64,000 nt of DNA from Glandiceps talaboti (taxonomy: Eukaryota; Hemichordata; Enteropneusta; Spengelidae), in the NCBI RefSeq assembly GCF_964340395.1, contig NC_135566.1:22062635-22126634 (forward strand), in the 5' to 3' direction. Positions 44,554-55,644 of the stretch are shown here, piece after piece. The notes beneath the pieces were generated by a model. It was not told the origin of the DNA, did not search any database, and worked only from the letters and a program-made list of their open reading frames with translations. The number at the start of each line of letters is the position of its first letter. The first letter of the stretch is position 1. The position numbers were made by a program, and so were the translations under genes.

Positions 44554-47500
44554 ATGCAGGTGTGTGTGTGTGTGTGTGTCATACAACTATGACATGCTAT
44601 ACTACAGCTTGTTTGTGTTTGTATGCATAAAATGAAGGAAGGTCATGTTGAAAGAAAGAAAAACCTTAGAAGACATAAAGTAATCTAGTCACTGACAGTA
44701 GTTTGTATTTGGTGTAATTACATAGTAGTTTGTATTTGGTGTAACTACATAGTTATATAAATCTATAATCTATACTGTGGATGTGGCTGTGTGTGTTGGG
44801 GGGGGGGGGGGTATTTATGGTTGTTTGGTTGGTTGACTGACAGATTGATTGATTAATTGATCGATCGATCGATCGATTGAATGAATGTCATGAACTGACT
44901 TTTCTGAACGTGATAATTATAGAGAATACACTTGACATACCTTTTATGTTTGATAATTATAGAGAATACACTTGACATACCTTTTATGTTTGACAATTAT
45001 AGAGAATACACTTGACATACCTTTTATGTTTGATAATTATAGAGAATACACTTGACATACCTTTTATGTTTGATAATTATAGAGAATACACTTGACATAC
45101 CTTTTATGTTTGATAATTATAGAGAATACACTTGACATACCTTTTATGTTTGATAATTACAAAGAATACACTTGACATACCTTTTATGTTTGATAATTAT
45201 ACAGAATACACTTCAAGTCTTGACATACCTTTTATGTTTGATAATTATAGAGAATACACTTGACATACCTTTTATGTTTGATAATTATAGAGAATACACT
45301 TGACATACCTTTTATGTTTGATAATTATACAGAATACACTTGACATACCTTTCATGTTTGATAATTATAGAGAATACACTTGACATACCTTTTATGTTTG
45401 ATAATTATACAGAATACACTTGACATACCTTTCATGTTTGATAATTATAGAGAATACACTTGACATACCTTTTATGTTTGATAATTATAGAGAATACACT
45501 TGTCATACCTTTTATGTTTGATAATTATAGAGAATACACTTGACATACCTTTTATGTTTGATAATTATAGAGAATACACTTGACATACCTTTTATGTTTG
45601 ATAATTACAAAGAATACACTTGACATACCTTTTATGTTTGATAATTATACAGAATACACTTCAAGTCTTGACATACCTTTTATGTTTGATAATTATAGAG
45701 AATACACTTGACATACCTTTTATGTTTGATAATTATACAGAATACACTTGACATACCTTTCATGTTTGATAATTATAGAGAATACACTTGACATACCTTT
45801 TATGTTTGATAATTATAGAGAATACACTTGTCATACCTTTTATGTTTGATAATTATAGAGAATACACTTGACATACCTTTTATGTTTGATAATTATAGAG
45901 AATACACTTGACATACCTTTTATGTTTGATAATTACAAAGAATACACTTGACATACCTTTTATGTTTGATAATTATACAGAATACACTTCAAGTCTTGAC
46001 ATACCTTTTATGTTTGATAATTATAGAGAATACACTTGACATACCTTTTATGTTTGATAATTATAGAGAATACACTTGACATACCTTTTATGTTTAATAA
46101 TTATACAGAATACACTTGACATACCTTTCATGTTTGATAATTATAGAGAATACACTTGACATACCTTTTGTGTTTGATAATTATAGAGAATAAACTTGAC
46201 ATACCTTTCATGTTTGATAATTATAGAGAATACACTTGACATACCTTTTATGTTTGATAATTATAGAGAATACTCTTGACATACCTTTTATGTTTAATAA
46301 TTTCAAAGTCATCATCCTGCTGGTAGACATCTAATTGTGGGATATGAGCTGATATTAACTTAGATTTATCAAAGTGACAGTGTCGTACTGGATGTCTGAA
46401 ACAAAGACACAAGGATTAGTGAATAACTAATTCCCATCTGATCTGTATACTCCCACTTACAGTATCAATCATTTAGTAAGATCTTTTCATGAACTTCACC
46501 AACTCTCCACAGACTTGTATACTAATCAATACTATGGCTGTTGTCATATGGGACTAAAGTGTCTGCAATTTATCAATCAGACATCAAGTCTGCCATTAAC
46601 CAGCAGGCTTTAAATGATTCTAATTAAGGGTACTACATCAACACAGATAGCTTTGAGATTAATGAGTTTGACATGTCTTGATGAATCAGAGTTGTCATTG
46701 CCCATTTAGTGGGAATCAATAGAAAGACATGATTGTACTTTATTGAGGTGAACTTGGTAGATGAAACACTTTCAATGTCAAGTGTACACCACAATAATTA
46801 CAGCTGTGGTAACCAAAAACTGATAATCTATTAGTAAATAGGTACAAAAACAGTTTAGATCTTAAATAAGTCACAATTATTGGATAATTCTGATAAACTA
46901 ATAAAGGAAAAAACACCTGAAGTTCAAGGGTCAATACAACAGTTACAACCTGGAATTGGAATAACAAAATATTACAACCTGGAATAACAAAATATTACAA
47001 CCTGGAATAACAAAATATTACAACCTGGAATAACAAAATATTACAACCTGGAATAACAAAATATTACAACCTGGAATAACAAAATATTACAACCTGGAAT
47101 AACAAAATATTACAACCTGGAATGACAAAATATTACAACCTGGAATGACAAAATATTACAACCTGGAATGACAAAATATTACAACCTGGAATGACAAAAT
47201 ATTACAACCTGGAATGACAAAATGTTACAACCTGGAATAACAAAATATTACAACCTGGAATGACAAAATATTACAACCTGGAATGACAAAATATTACCAC
47301 CTGGAATAACAAAATATTACAACCTGGAATAACAAAATATTACAACCTGGAATGACAAAATATTACAACCTGGAATAACAAAATATTTCAACCTGGAATG
47401 ACAAAATATTACAACCTGGAATGACAAAATATTACAACCTGGAATGACAAAATATTACAACCTGGAATAACAAAATATTACAACCTGGAATAACAAAATA

Positions 47501-50500
47501 TTACAACCTGGAATAACAAAATATTACAACCTGGAATAACAAAATATTACAACCTGGAATAACAAAATATTACAACCTGGAATAACAAAATATTACAACC
47601 TGTAATAACAAAGTGTTACAACCTGGAATAACAAAATATTACAACCTGGAATAACAAAATATTACAACCTGTAATAACAAAGTGTTACAACCTGGAATAA
47701 CAAAATATTACAACCTGGAATAACAAAATATTACAACCTGGAATAACAAAATATTACAACCTGGAATGACAAAATATTACAACCTGTAATAACAAAATGT
47801 TACAGCCATTGGGTAAGAGAGACCTAGTTACAGACCTAGGTAACAAAGTGTTACAGATCTAGGTAACAAAGTGTTACAGCCCTAGCTAACAAAGTGTTAC
47901 AGATCTAGGTAACAAAGTGTTACAGCCCTAGCTAACAAAGTGTTACAGATCTAGCTAACAAAGTGTTACAGCCCTAGGTAACAAAGTGTTACAGCCCTAG
48001 CTAACAAAGTGTTACATCCCTAGCTAACAAAGTGTTACAGCCCTAGCTAACAAAGTGTTACAGCCCGAGGTAATAAAGTGTTACAGCCCTTGGGTAACAA
48101 ATGCATAATATGTTTCCCATCACTTGTCTGTATTCCTTACCTTGCATATGTTTCCCATAATTTACTGGCCATCTTGAGGTCCCATACACACAGCATGCCT
48201 TCATGGCCACCGCTCACTATTTTCCAGTCATCCATTTGAACTGAGGTAACAGAGCCAGCATGACCATAGAGTGACATTACAGGTGACTCACCACTTCTCA
48301 AGTCATACATTCGAACTCTGAAATGGCATAATGAAATGATGGAAAATATATCAAATGCATTGAAAATAGTGTTTTAACTAACAAAGAAGCAAGTTAGCCT
48401 CATAAAATATCTTCAGTATGATGGTAATTATTTTGGAAAAACAATGCATAGTCTGATTGTATGTTTTGCTTTAATCCAGCATGGTTTTTATTTGGATACA
48501 TAACATGTACATGTATTGCAATCAATGAAAAAAGACACAACACTTTTAATGTCACAATTGTTGTTGCCATTGTTGTGTCTACCTGGAAAATTACTACATC
48601 ATGCCAAACACAGCTATACAGGTTCATATGGACACAGCACACTACATTCGACACTTCTTGCTTCCACATGAAAAAACTCACACTGTAAGACATATCTAGC
48701 CATTCAACACTTCATGCTTCCACATGAAAAAACTCACACTGTAAGACATATCTAGCCATTCAACACTTCATGCTTCCACATGAAAAAACTCACACTGTAA
48801 GACATATCTAGCCATAGTTCTCTTCACCATGGCATGTTCAGATTTGTTTTACAAAAAACAAAAATAGTTGGAGACGATATGTCAACACGGTAGACTTCAG
48901 TGAGCATGGGCTATTTTTTGAAAGAAGACAAAACTGCTTCGTGTCACTTTGTGGTTGGTAAATGAACCCACTCAAAAGAAAATGAAATAAAGCGAGTACA
49001 TAGTTTTCAAGAGGGATAGTTATCCAACAAATCTTTTCTCCTATGACGACATTGCTAAGATTTTGAAAGACCTAGATTGAATTATTAAACTACCAAATGT
49101 AAACTGAATGTCTTCCGTAAGGGCAAAGTTTTGAGATTGTCGTTCCTACAGACAATTGTTGGAATACAACAGTACATAATTATGTAATAAGTTATTTTTT
49201 CTCATTGCTTGCTATTCGCTCATTGCTGTTAGTGATCTCCTGGCCAACCACAACATGTACTGTGACATTTGTTGAGAATGTAAAAAAAAATAAGCGCATC
49301 ATCATCACTTTAGACAACATTTCCTGACGAGAAACTATTTTTTCCTTTTTAGTGGCCTACAAAAATATGCCAATAATTTATTAAAACTAAAAGCTACATC
49401 AATGATATTTTCAGGACAAGTGCCCTTTGGTATCACAAATGCATGTATCAAATTATATGGAATTTGAAGTGTGCATTCTTGAGATATAGTCTAATTACCG
49501 AAAACCGTTAATTATGTAAATTTCTCATTAATATTCTTGGGATGTTTACCGAAACCTACTCAGTTCTTGTCACTACCCTACAGAACACATGCAATAAATT
49601 TCGTTTGAATTGAGCCAGTCATGTTTTAGAAAATGGTGATAAGGTCGCACCACTTTAGACGACATTTCCTGACGAGAAACTATTTTTTTCTTTTGTGGCC
49701 AATCAAAAATATGCCAATAACTTATTAAAACTAAAAGCTACATTATTAATATTTTTTAGGACAGGTGAGCTTTGGTATTGCAAATGTGTGTACCAAGCTA
49801 TACTGAATTTGTAGCGTGCATTCTTGAGATATAGCCTAATTACCGAAAATCATTAATTACGTAAATTGCTCATTAATATTCACAGGATTTTTACCAAAAC
49901 CTAATCAAGTCTTGCCATTTCCCTACGGAATACGTCTTCAAAATTTCGTTTGAATTGAGCAAGCCGTTATGGAGAAAACGATGACACAGACAGACAGACA
50001 GATAGACAGACAGACAGACAGACACACAGACACACAGACTTCCACCGATAAATGTATCTCTTCCTTACGGAAGAAAAAAGGAAGGGATAGAGAGCCTCAG
50101 AGGGAACTTAGTGTTCAATACTGACATAGCCACAGAAAATCTAACTTCCAGATTTTTTCTTAAAAGAAGCAAATCATAGACATAGCGACTTTGAAAACTA
50201 TAGATTTTGGAGTACATGTACACATAAAATGGACCGTTCCGTTCCAAGACTTGGTCGCAGCCCACCCATCCATGAACATGGACTCGCCCATATTGAGACC
50301 ACATGTTATTACATTGTGTCATGTGTTGTCTTCTAGTGAAGCCCTTTCTCATCCGATCTCTGTAAGTTCTATGGGTACGAAAATATTAGATCATTTTTGT
50401 CTCGATTACAAATTCAATAATTGGGAATTAAAATGTACCTTTTGTTCATTTCAGTGACATTTTATTTAGTGTCACCTAAGTAGTGTCGGTGAACAACACG

Positions 50501-53500
50501 AGACGTTATGTGTTTACATGTAAATGATTTGTTGATCAGAGTCAGCTTCAAGTTCACATGAGACTTCTGGTGTTGAAATCACAAGTCATCTATTACATTT
50601 GACGATTTAACTTAAAGTTGCACCTTTCCAGAAACGGTGAAATTTGCGTAAAATGACCTAGACAAAACTGGGCTGTACTAGGATGCAACCCTGTATGATC
50701 CCCACCCCATCCTAAATTCTTTATTGGGTTCTTTCAACTGCATATATGTCATCAATGAATGGATGAATTAGTTCTCTTACAATACATTACATGGTTGTTA
50801 ATCATATAACAATCAGGTAATCTCAACTTACTACATCTTCGATAAAAGAGCTTTTAAATTAATAGTTAAGATATATTCAAAAATTTTGCACTAAATTACT
50901 TCTAGCAATTATCAATTTAACACGTTTTCATTGTAGCCATGCAAGACATAAAGACTGTCACATGACATACAGGCTGTCACATGACATGAGGGATTCATCA
51001 CATGACATAAAGACTGTCACATGACATGAGGGATTCATAACATGACATAACAGCTGTCACATGACATGAGGGATTCATCACATGACATAACAGCTGTCAC
51101 ATGACATGAGGGATTCATCACATGACATAAGGGCTGTCACATGACATGAGGGATTCATTACACGACATATGGCTGTCACATGACATGAGGGATTCATCAC
51201 ATGACGTAGAGGCTGTCACATGACATGAGAGATCCATCACATTACATAACAGCTGTCACATGACATGAGGAATTCATCACATGACGTAAAGGCTGTCACA
51301 TGACGAGGGATTCATTACATGACATATGGCTGTCACATGACATGAGGAATTCATCACATGACGTAAAGGCTGTCACATGACATGAGGAATTCATCACATG
51401 ACGTAAAGGCTGTCACATGACATGAGGAATTCATCACATGACGTAAAGGCTGTCACATGACGAGGAATTCATCACATGACGTAAAGGCTGTCACATGACA
51501 TGAGGAATTCATCACATGACGTAAAGGCTGTCACATGACATAATAATTACTATACAGACTTACTTTTTATCTTTACAACCAGTAACTATCATATTTGTAG
51601 GACTCTCTGCTAGATTTAGACATGACACTCCCCAACTATGACCACGTAGCGAGTTTAATATGCCACCTTTTTCCAAATCTAAAATCTTGACCTGAAATGA
51701 ATAATTTTCATAATATTCATAATTATAATAAATAGAGTGATTGTTAACTCTGGTAAAGTATTAATTTATAATATCCTAACTACATATATTGTAGTACAGA
51801 TAACATTTATATCATAAGTACTAGTATCTTGTGGTAACTGACACAAAACTATAGTCAGACATAAAAGTATAACATTGGTAGGAATATATATTAGGGCAAC
51901 CTACTTAATTCAATGTTTCTCATTGTAACACTTTCAAAATAATTGGTCTGTCAGTTGGTTAAAACATGACAATTCAAGTCAGGAGGAAACTTTGAACCAC
52001 ATGTTTTATTAAATTTCCTAAATTTCACCAATAAATCATAATTTTCACTCAGATATGCACTTACTGGGTTGCCATCTGACAATCAGTGATGTTATGCCAT
52101 CTGACAATCAGTGATGTTATGCCATCTGACAATCAGCGATGTTATGCCATATGACAATCAGTGATGTTATGCCATGTTATGCCATCTGACAATCAGTGAT
52201 GTTATGCCATCTGACAATCAGTGATGTTATGCCATCTGACAATCAGCAATGTTATGCCATCTGACAATCAGTGATGTTATGCCATGTTATGCCATCTGAC
52301 AATCAGTGATGTTATGCCATGTTATGCCATCTGACAATCAGTGATGTTATGCCATCTGACAATCAGTGATGTTATGCCATCTGACAATCAGTGATGTTAT
52401 GCCATGTTATGCCCTCTGACAATCAGTGATGTTATGCCATCTGACAATCAGTGATGTTATGCCATCTGACAATCAGTGATGTTATGCCATCTGACAATCA
52501 GTGATGTTATGCCATCTGACAATCAGTGATGTTATGCCATCTATCAAATTTGAAGTTTTGATTTACTGGTTAGTACACTTCTGTATGTGTGGAATAACAC
52601 AAACACAATGGTTCTACTAATACATGATATTGTGTACTAATTACTATTCATTCTTGACTTCTATAATTATTCATTCTAATTTCAACACACTTGATCACAT
52701 TCATATAAGTATGACACTTAAAGGGTTACGATTAAAATCTAGCTTTGAAAACAGTTGTTTGGCAGATGGAGTTATACAAATAATTGGTTCAGAACAAAAT
52801 GATCCAATATAATCCGCATTACAGTAACACTTCAATGTGATGACCTGGAATTGGAGCATAGCAATTTAAACTCTGTAAAAGAAAAAATGGTAATTTTCCC
52901 AAAACACAAGTCTTCAAGGAAGACATACTCCCCAAAAAAGTATTTCTTGTAGTGATTACAACAACTTCTTTAGTTTGTAAATTAGGTTGCAGGCTGTCAG
53001 TTCAAAAAGGACAACAACTATGGCATGCATGGCAATCAAACAGATACACTAACAACATCTGAAAGGGTTGTTCATTTCTTATCTATTATGTGTAGATCCT
53101 TGACAATTTCAGGCACATTAGCATTAATATTTATATTATCTTAATGATTTCAAAAAAGAAAGACATAGCTATTTGACCCTGAAGATGAAGATCAAGGTCA
53201 AAAGTCAGTGTGTCATTAGAAAGCTCATCATTTATAACAACGACGAAGGCACTTGAATAGGGTCTCCATCTGTTAAGCATCAAGAGTAATTGGCCAAAAT
53301 GTGAATATTCATGACAAATATGGCCGCCATTTTGCCTTTATCATAAAAGGGTGTGAAACAAAGTGATGTGTATATGCAGACTATAGCATCTGGCATTTGT
53401 ACAAGGTTTGGTTTAAATCAGTCCATGCATATCAGAGATATACATACACACTTTGACAATAATATGGCTATTTGACCTTGAAGATGGAGGTCAAGGTCAA

Positions 53501-55115
53501 AAGTCAATGTGCCATTAAAAAGCTCATGATTGATAACATGGGTGAAGATACTTTAATGAGGTCTCTATCTGTTAAACTTCAAGAGTTATCGGCCAAAATG
53601 TGAATATTTATGACAAATATGGCTGCCATTTCGCTGATGCCGTGAGGGTGGTAACACATGCGCTCTACAACATCTGACATTTGTACCAGGTTTGGTTGAA
53701 ATTGGCACATGCATATTGTAGATTTAGGTTGATATGAACGGCCGGACGGTTGGATGGACGGACGGACAGGCGAATGGAGCCCAACGTAGTAGCCCCTCTT
53801 AGGCTTCGCCATTTGGGGGCTAATAAGCGGTACTTGGACCACGGCCATTCTATTTACAGTCCTAGTAGTGTTTACATAATATTATAGTTTCATCCATTTC
53901 AGGGGATTGATTTGCTTATTTATAGAGGTCCCAGTTGAAAAGTTAATTGTAAATACAATAATTGTAAAGTGTGACACTTAGAGTAAAAGTTTGTACCACA
54001 TGCAATGAATTGATATAGGTCAAGGGTGAAAGAGGTCATGGGATACTTACTGTAAAACTTTCCTGAAAACCTGTAGAGTTGATACCACATGCAATGAATT
54101 GAGAATCAACATCTAGACATGTAGCTGGTGCAATCAACTGATGAAGTTTAATCACTTGATTGGATAATGAATTGATTGGATAATGATAGATGCCACCCAT
54201 GGCACTATCTGTTGCCATAACAATATGCAAATCTGATGAGGAAGAGCTTTTACTAGTGGGAACAAATTTCATGAAGCTAATCTGAAAATTAGAACAAATA
54301 TGATAGAGGTGACTATATCAGAGATTTGACAATAATTAACAATTGAGTTATTATAATGTGATTCACTACACTTCTAGCAATACTTCAATTTGTGTCAAAA
54401 CTATAGTTATAGGCTATAGCTGTAAAGTGTTCCTTTTACATAAAGCTACATTAATATACAACTTTACCATTCAAACTATGAACAACAATAATATGATAAG
54501 AGAACTAACTTTGTCTTGCAATCTGAATCTGACTGTTTTCTACTGACCTGAAATAAACTATAAATGAAGTCCTTATGTGATAAGGTTCATGTCTTTGAAT
54601 GACTTTAATCTGAAAGTAATCAACACATCATCTGATTTGCTCTCTCTATGTCTGCTACTCTAATAAGGCATTGTGACATACCATTGTATACAAACACTAA
54701 ATCTGAAATATGTCAGCTGATATTGACTGACTTCATTATGAAATTCTTTACCTTGAATTGTGAGAACTGTGAGAATATACAAACCCTGTACAGGTGTATA
54801 ACAAATTAACAACACTGTATCTACACAGTCACACACAGTAATAACGGTAGTCTTGTAGATATAAACACAAGGAAATATCAAATTGCTGTGGGTCAGGGAA
54901 CGGAAATGAAAGACTCACTGGTTTTTCAGTTCTTGGGCGACATTGACATTTCCAGTAACCGTTAACATCTGAGACATCTATTCTCACAATGTGACCGGCT
55001 GCAGTTGCTATGACGGCATCATTCATTGCCATGGCGACACAGTGTATGTCCTCATCATGGTGGAAGTTGTGTATAATGGTGGTATTGTCCCTGTAATTCC
55101 ACACGTCGACATCAC
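42120..55115 (-). CDS. FBXW8: F-box/WD-repeat protein 8, C-terminal WD40 part (6 exons, 3'-complete)
   Basis: FBXW8 is the substrate receptor of a CUL7-RBX1-SKP1 ubiquitin ligase. Its F-box binds SKP1 and its WD40 propeller binds substrates. Six exons on the - strand (55115-54919, 54281-54051, 51691-51564, 48317-48141, 46395-46285, 42264-42120) join in phase into 328 residues plus TGA. WD signatures seen include VWNY, RGHSWGV...VRMYDL and the strongest, GHAGSVTSVQMDDWKIVSGG ... VWDLKM. The C-terminus RGEIRVYNF ... LAVPYDNVI matches the distinctive FBXW8 tail (RGLIRAYEF ... ALAFPYNHV type) as I recall it, which separates it from other FBXW proteins. Family length is about 600 residues; the F-box exons should lie beyond 64 kb, since none was found in 55116-64000. 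Confidence 0.92.
42580..43828. repeat. 40-bp minisatellite in last FBXW8 intron, ~32 copies
   Basis: Core ACAGATTAGAATAACGGTTT followed by CTATACGTCATGGACAGTGT. The right third (from about 43480) uses a 36-bp version lacking CGTC (TATACATGG), with AACAACGG instead of AATAACGG, so two subfamilies sit side by side. It is not derived from either neighbouring exon. Confidence 0.95.
43829..44900. other. FBXW8 intron, simple repeats only
   Basis: Holds (GT)n at about 44525-44578, a G-run near 44800 and (GATC)n at about 44860-44880. No exon pattern was found. Confidence 0.6.
44905..46300 (-). repeat. 41-bp array built from FBXW8 exon 5 end plus donor, ~33 copies
   Basis: On the - strand the unit is AAACATAAAAG joined to GTATGTCAAGTGTATTCTC and TATAATTATC. 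The first part is the end of the exon (EIIKHK) and GTATGT is its donor. A longer variant with CTTCAAGTCTTGACAT occurs at 45211, 45659 and 45987, marking block duplications of about 448 and 328 bp. This is the same architecture as in PI4KA, but in the opposite-strand gene. Confidence 0.95.
46285..46395 (-). CDS. FBXW8: FBXW8 exon 5 of the window
   Basis: Follows TTGTTTCAG, completes an Arg codon, and encodes HPVRHCHFDKSKLISAHIP and then QLDVYQQDDDFEIIKHK. It ends in phase 2 at ATAAAAG|GTATGT. Vertebrate FBXW8 has the equivalent HPVQHISF...SLITANVP segment. The exon's last bases plus the donor (CATAAAAGGTATGTCAAG on the - strand) are the core of the 41-bp array in the next intron. Confidence 0.92.
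46955..47805. repeat. 23-bp minisatellite, ~37 copies
   Basis: Unit TGGAATAACAAAATATTACAA plus CC, with TGGAATGAC variants grouped in runs. It abuts the related 23-bp array to its right. Confidence 0.96.
47815..48105. repeat. 23-bp sister minisatellite, ~12 copies
   Basis: Unit CTAACAAAGTGTTACAGCCC plus TAG, with the same period and same frame of similarity as the array to the left (AACAAAATATTACAACCTGG). Bridge copies near 47605 and 47675 (TAATAACAAAGTGTTACAACC) are intermediate between the two. Confidence 0.93.
48108..48158 (-). repeat. Two-copy duplication of FBXW8 exon 4 end
   Basis: ATATGTTTCCCAT occurs inside the exon end (48146-48158) and in the intron (48108-48120), offset 38 bp, on either side of the GTAAGG donor. 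Only 13 bases are exact, so this is weaker than the other cases. Confidence 0.6.
48141..48317 (-). CDS. FBXW8: FBXW8 exon 4 of the window
   Basis: One base completes a Lys codon. The exon then encodes VRMYDLRSGESPVMSLYGHA and the block SVTSVQMDDWKIVSGGHEGM plus CVWDLKMASKLWETYA, ending in phase 2 at GCAAG|GTAAGG. This is the most FBXW8-specific stretch. The 13 bases ATATGTTTCCCAT (+ strand) occur in the exon end (48146-48158) and again in the intron at 48108-48120. Confidence 0.94.
48650..48828. repeat. 56-bp direct repeat, 3 copies
   Basis: Copies begin near 48661, 48717 and 48773 (core CTTCCACATGAAAAAACTCA followed by CACTGTAAGACATATCTAGC). The second and third copies are nearly identical and the first differs at its left edge. 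Confidence 0.9.
48840..50060. repeat. Dispersed repeat with ~350-bp tandem duplication, ending in (GACA)n
   Basis: Two diverged copies: about 49305-49640 and 49650-49985 share CACTTTAGACAACATTTCCT, AATATGCCAATAA, GAGATATAG and ATTTCGTTTGAATTGAGC. The second ends in (GACA)n at 49985-50035. The structure resembles other marine-invertebrate interspersed repeats that end in tetranucleotide runs. No protein was recognised. Confidence 0.6.
50061..50930. other. FBXW8 intron, nothing recognised
   Basis: Unique sequence. Frames at 50065-50352 (-) and 50191-50457 (+) show no conserved motif and no plausible splice context that fits the FBXW8 reading frame. Confidence 0.4.
50935..51543. repeat. ~40-bp minisatellite, ~15 copies
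   Basis: Core GGCTGTCACATGACATGAGG followed by ATTCATCACATGAC. The left copies read GGGATTCATCACATGACATAA and the right copies GGAATTCATCACATGACGTAA. CACATGAC is repeated within the unit, so the 40-mer is itself two diverged ~20-mers. Confidence 0.93.
51564..51691 (-). CDS. FBXW8: FBXW8 exon 3 of the window
   Basis: Starts in phase 0 after ATTTCAG and ends in phase 2 at AAAAA|GTAAGT. It encodes VKILDLEKGGILNSLRGHSW and then GVSCLNLAESPTNMIVTGCKDKK, a canonical WD repeat with the Gly-His pair. No duplication of this exon's end was seen in the adjacent intron, although a different array of about 40 bp per unit begins 20 bp further on. Confidence 0.92.
52070..52545. repeat. 25-bp minisatellite, ~18 copies
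   Basis: Unit GCCATCTGACAATCAGTGAT plus GTTAT, with an extra GCCATGTTAT inserted at several places (about 52170, 52285, 52320 and 52405). The insertion recurs at non-uniform intervals of 2-5 units. Confidence 0.94.
52546..53150. other. FBXW8 intron, nothing recognised
   Basis: Unique AT-rich DNA. The frame at 52624-52812 lacks conserved features. Confidence 0.4.
53160..53830. repeat. Dispersed repeat, two ~300-bp modules and a (GGAC)n end
   Basis: The phrases ATTTGACC.TGAAGATG, AAGGTCAAAAGTCA and GGCCAAAATGTGAATATT occur at about 53172-53340 and again at 53468-53625. The right end has GGACGGACGGACAGG and CTTCGCCATTTGGGGGCTAA. A distant, opposite-oriented likeness to 3940-4590 (GACCTTGACCTTGACC, GGCAGCCATATTTG) suggests one family. 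Confidence 0.6.
53994..54102 (-). repeat. Two-copy duplication of FBXW8 exon 2 end
   Basis: A 20-base block (starting TACCACATGCAATG on +) is exact at 54083-54102 (exon) and 53994-54013 (intron), offset 89 bp. The - strand sequence beyond the block runs parallel to the donor (AAGTTTTACAGTAAG versus AACTTTTACTCTAAG), so the copied donor is degraded to CTCTAAG. Confidence 0.85.
54051..54281 (-). CDS. FBXW8: FBXW8 exon 2 of the window
   Basis: A phase-0 exon of 77 codons between TTTTCAG and TTTTACA|GTAAGT. It encodes ISFMKFVPTSKSSSSSDLHI, a loop-rich blade, and LIAPATCLDVDSQFIACG. The Ser run (about residues 76-80 of the fragment) looks like a low-complexity surface loop. A 20-base block of this exon (54083-54102) is repeated exactly in the downstream intron at 53994-54013. 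Confidence 0.88.
54919..55115 (-). CDS. FBXW8: FBXW8 WD-repeat exon 1 of the window
   Basis: Follows a TCATCTGCAG acceptor on the - strand, with two bases completing a split Gly codon, then DVDVWNYRDNTTIIHNFHHD and VAMAMNDAVIATAAGHIVRI. It ends in phase 0 at AAACCA|GTGAGT. VWNY looks like the end of one propeller blade and the rest is the next blade. The upstream intron exceeds 5.5 kb and contains the 27-bp array. Confidence 0.9.
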
Positions 55116-55640
55116 CTGCAGATGAAAACCAATTAGGATAAAAAGCATTCCATATTTGAGAGACTTTTTCGACAATATTAAGTTCAGGTCACAGTCGTAT
55201 TAGTCACCAGGAATGCATGAACACAAGCCTATGATACACAATTCAAGTTTTGTATGTATCAACTAGTGTCTTAGAAGTAATGTGCAAGATCAATAGTTCA
55301 ATGCAGGATAATAAACTAAATTCTTTACTTCTGGAGGGGGGGGGGGAGGTTGAAGTCATCCTACAAAAAGGATTTTACTTTCAATGGATGTGTTTTATAC
55401 CCCTAAATACAAATATTTCTCACAAAAGTCGTCAAATTGAGAAAGGCTTTTCATCACACAGTAAATACATGGCACTAAAATACAGTGTCAATAAAAGAGT
55501 TATTGATTGTGCTGTCTGAAAAAAATTCAATTTTGGCCAATTCATTTAGAGGGGGGAGGTGGGGGGGGAGGGGGGTCTGAGGCCTAACTAAAATAATTTT
55601 AGTTTTTATCCTACATTGCATTGCATCCTACATCACTATA
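55116..55640. other. FBXW8 intron with G-rich runs
   Basis: G-runs at about 55334-55346 and 55551-55576 (on +) could form G-quadruplexes. No coding pattern was seen. Confidence 0.45.
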
Positions 55641-55644
55641 TATA

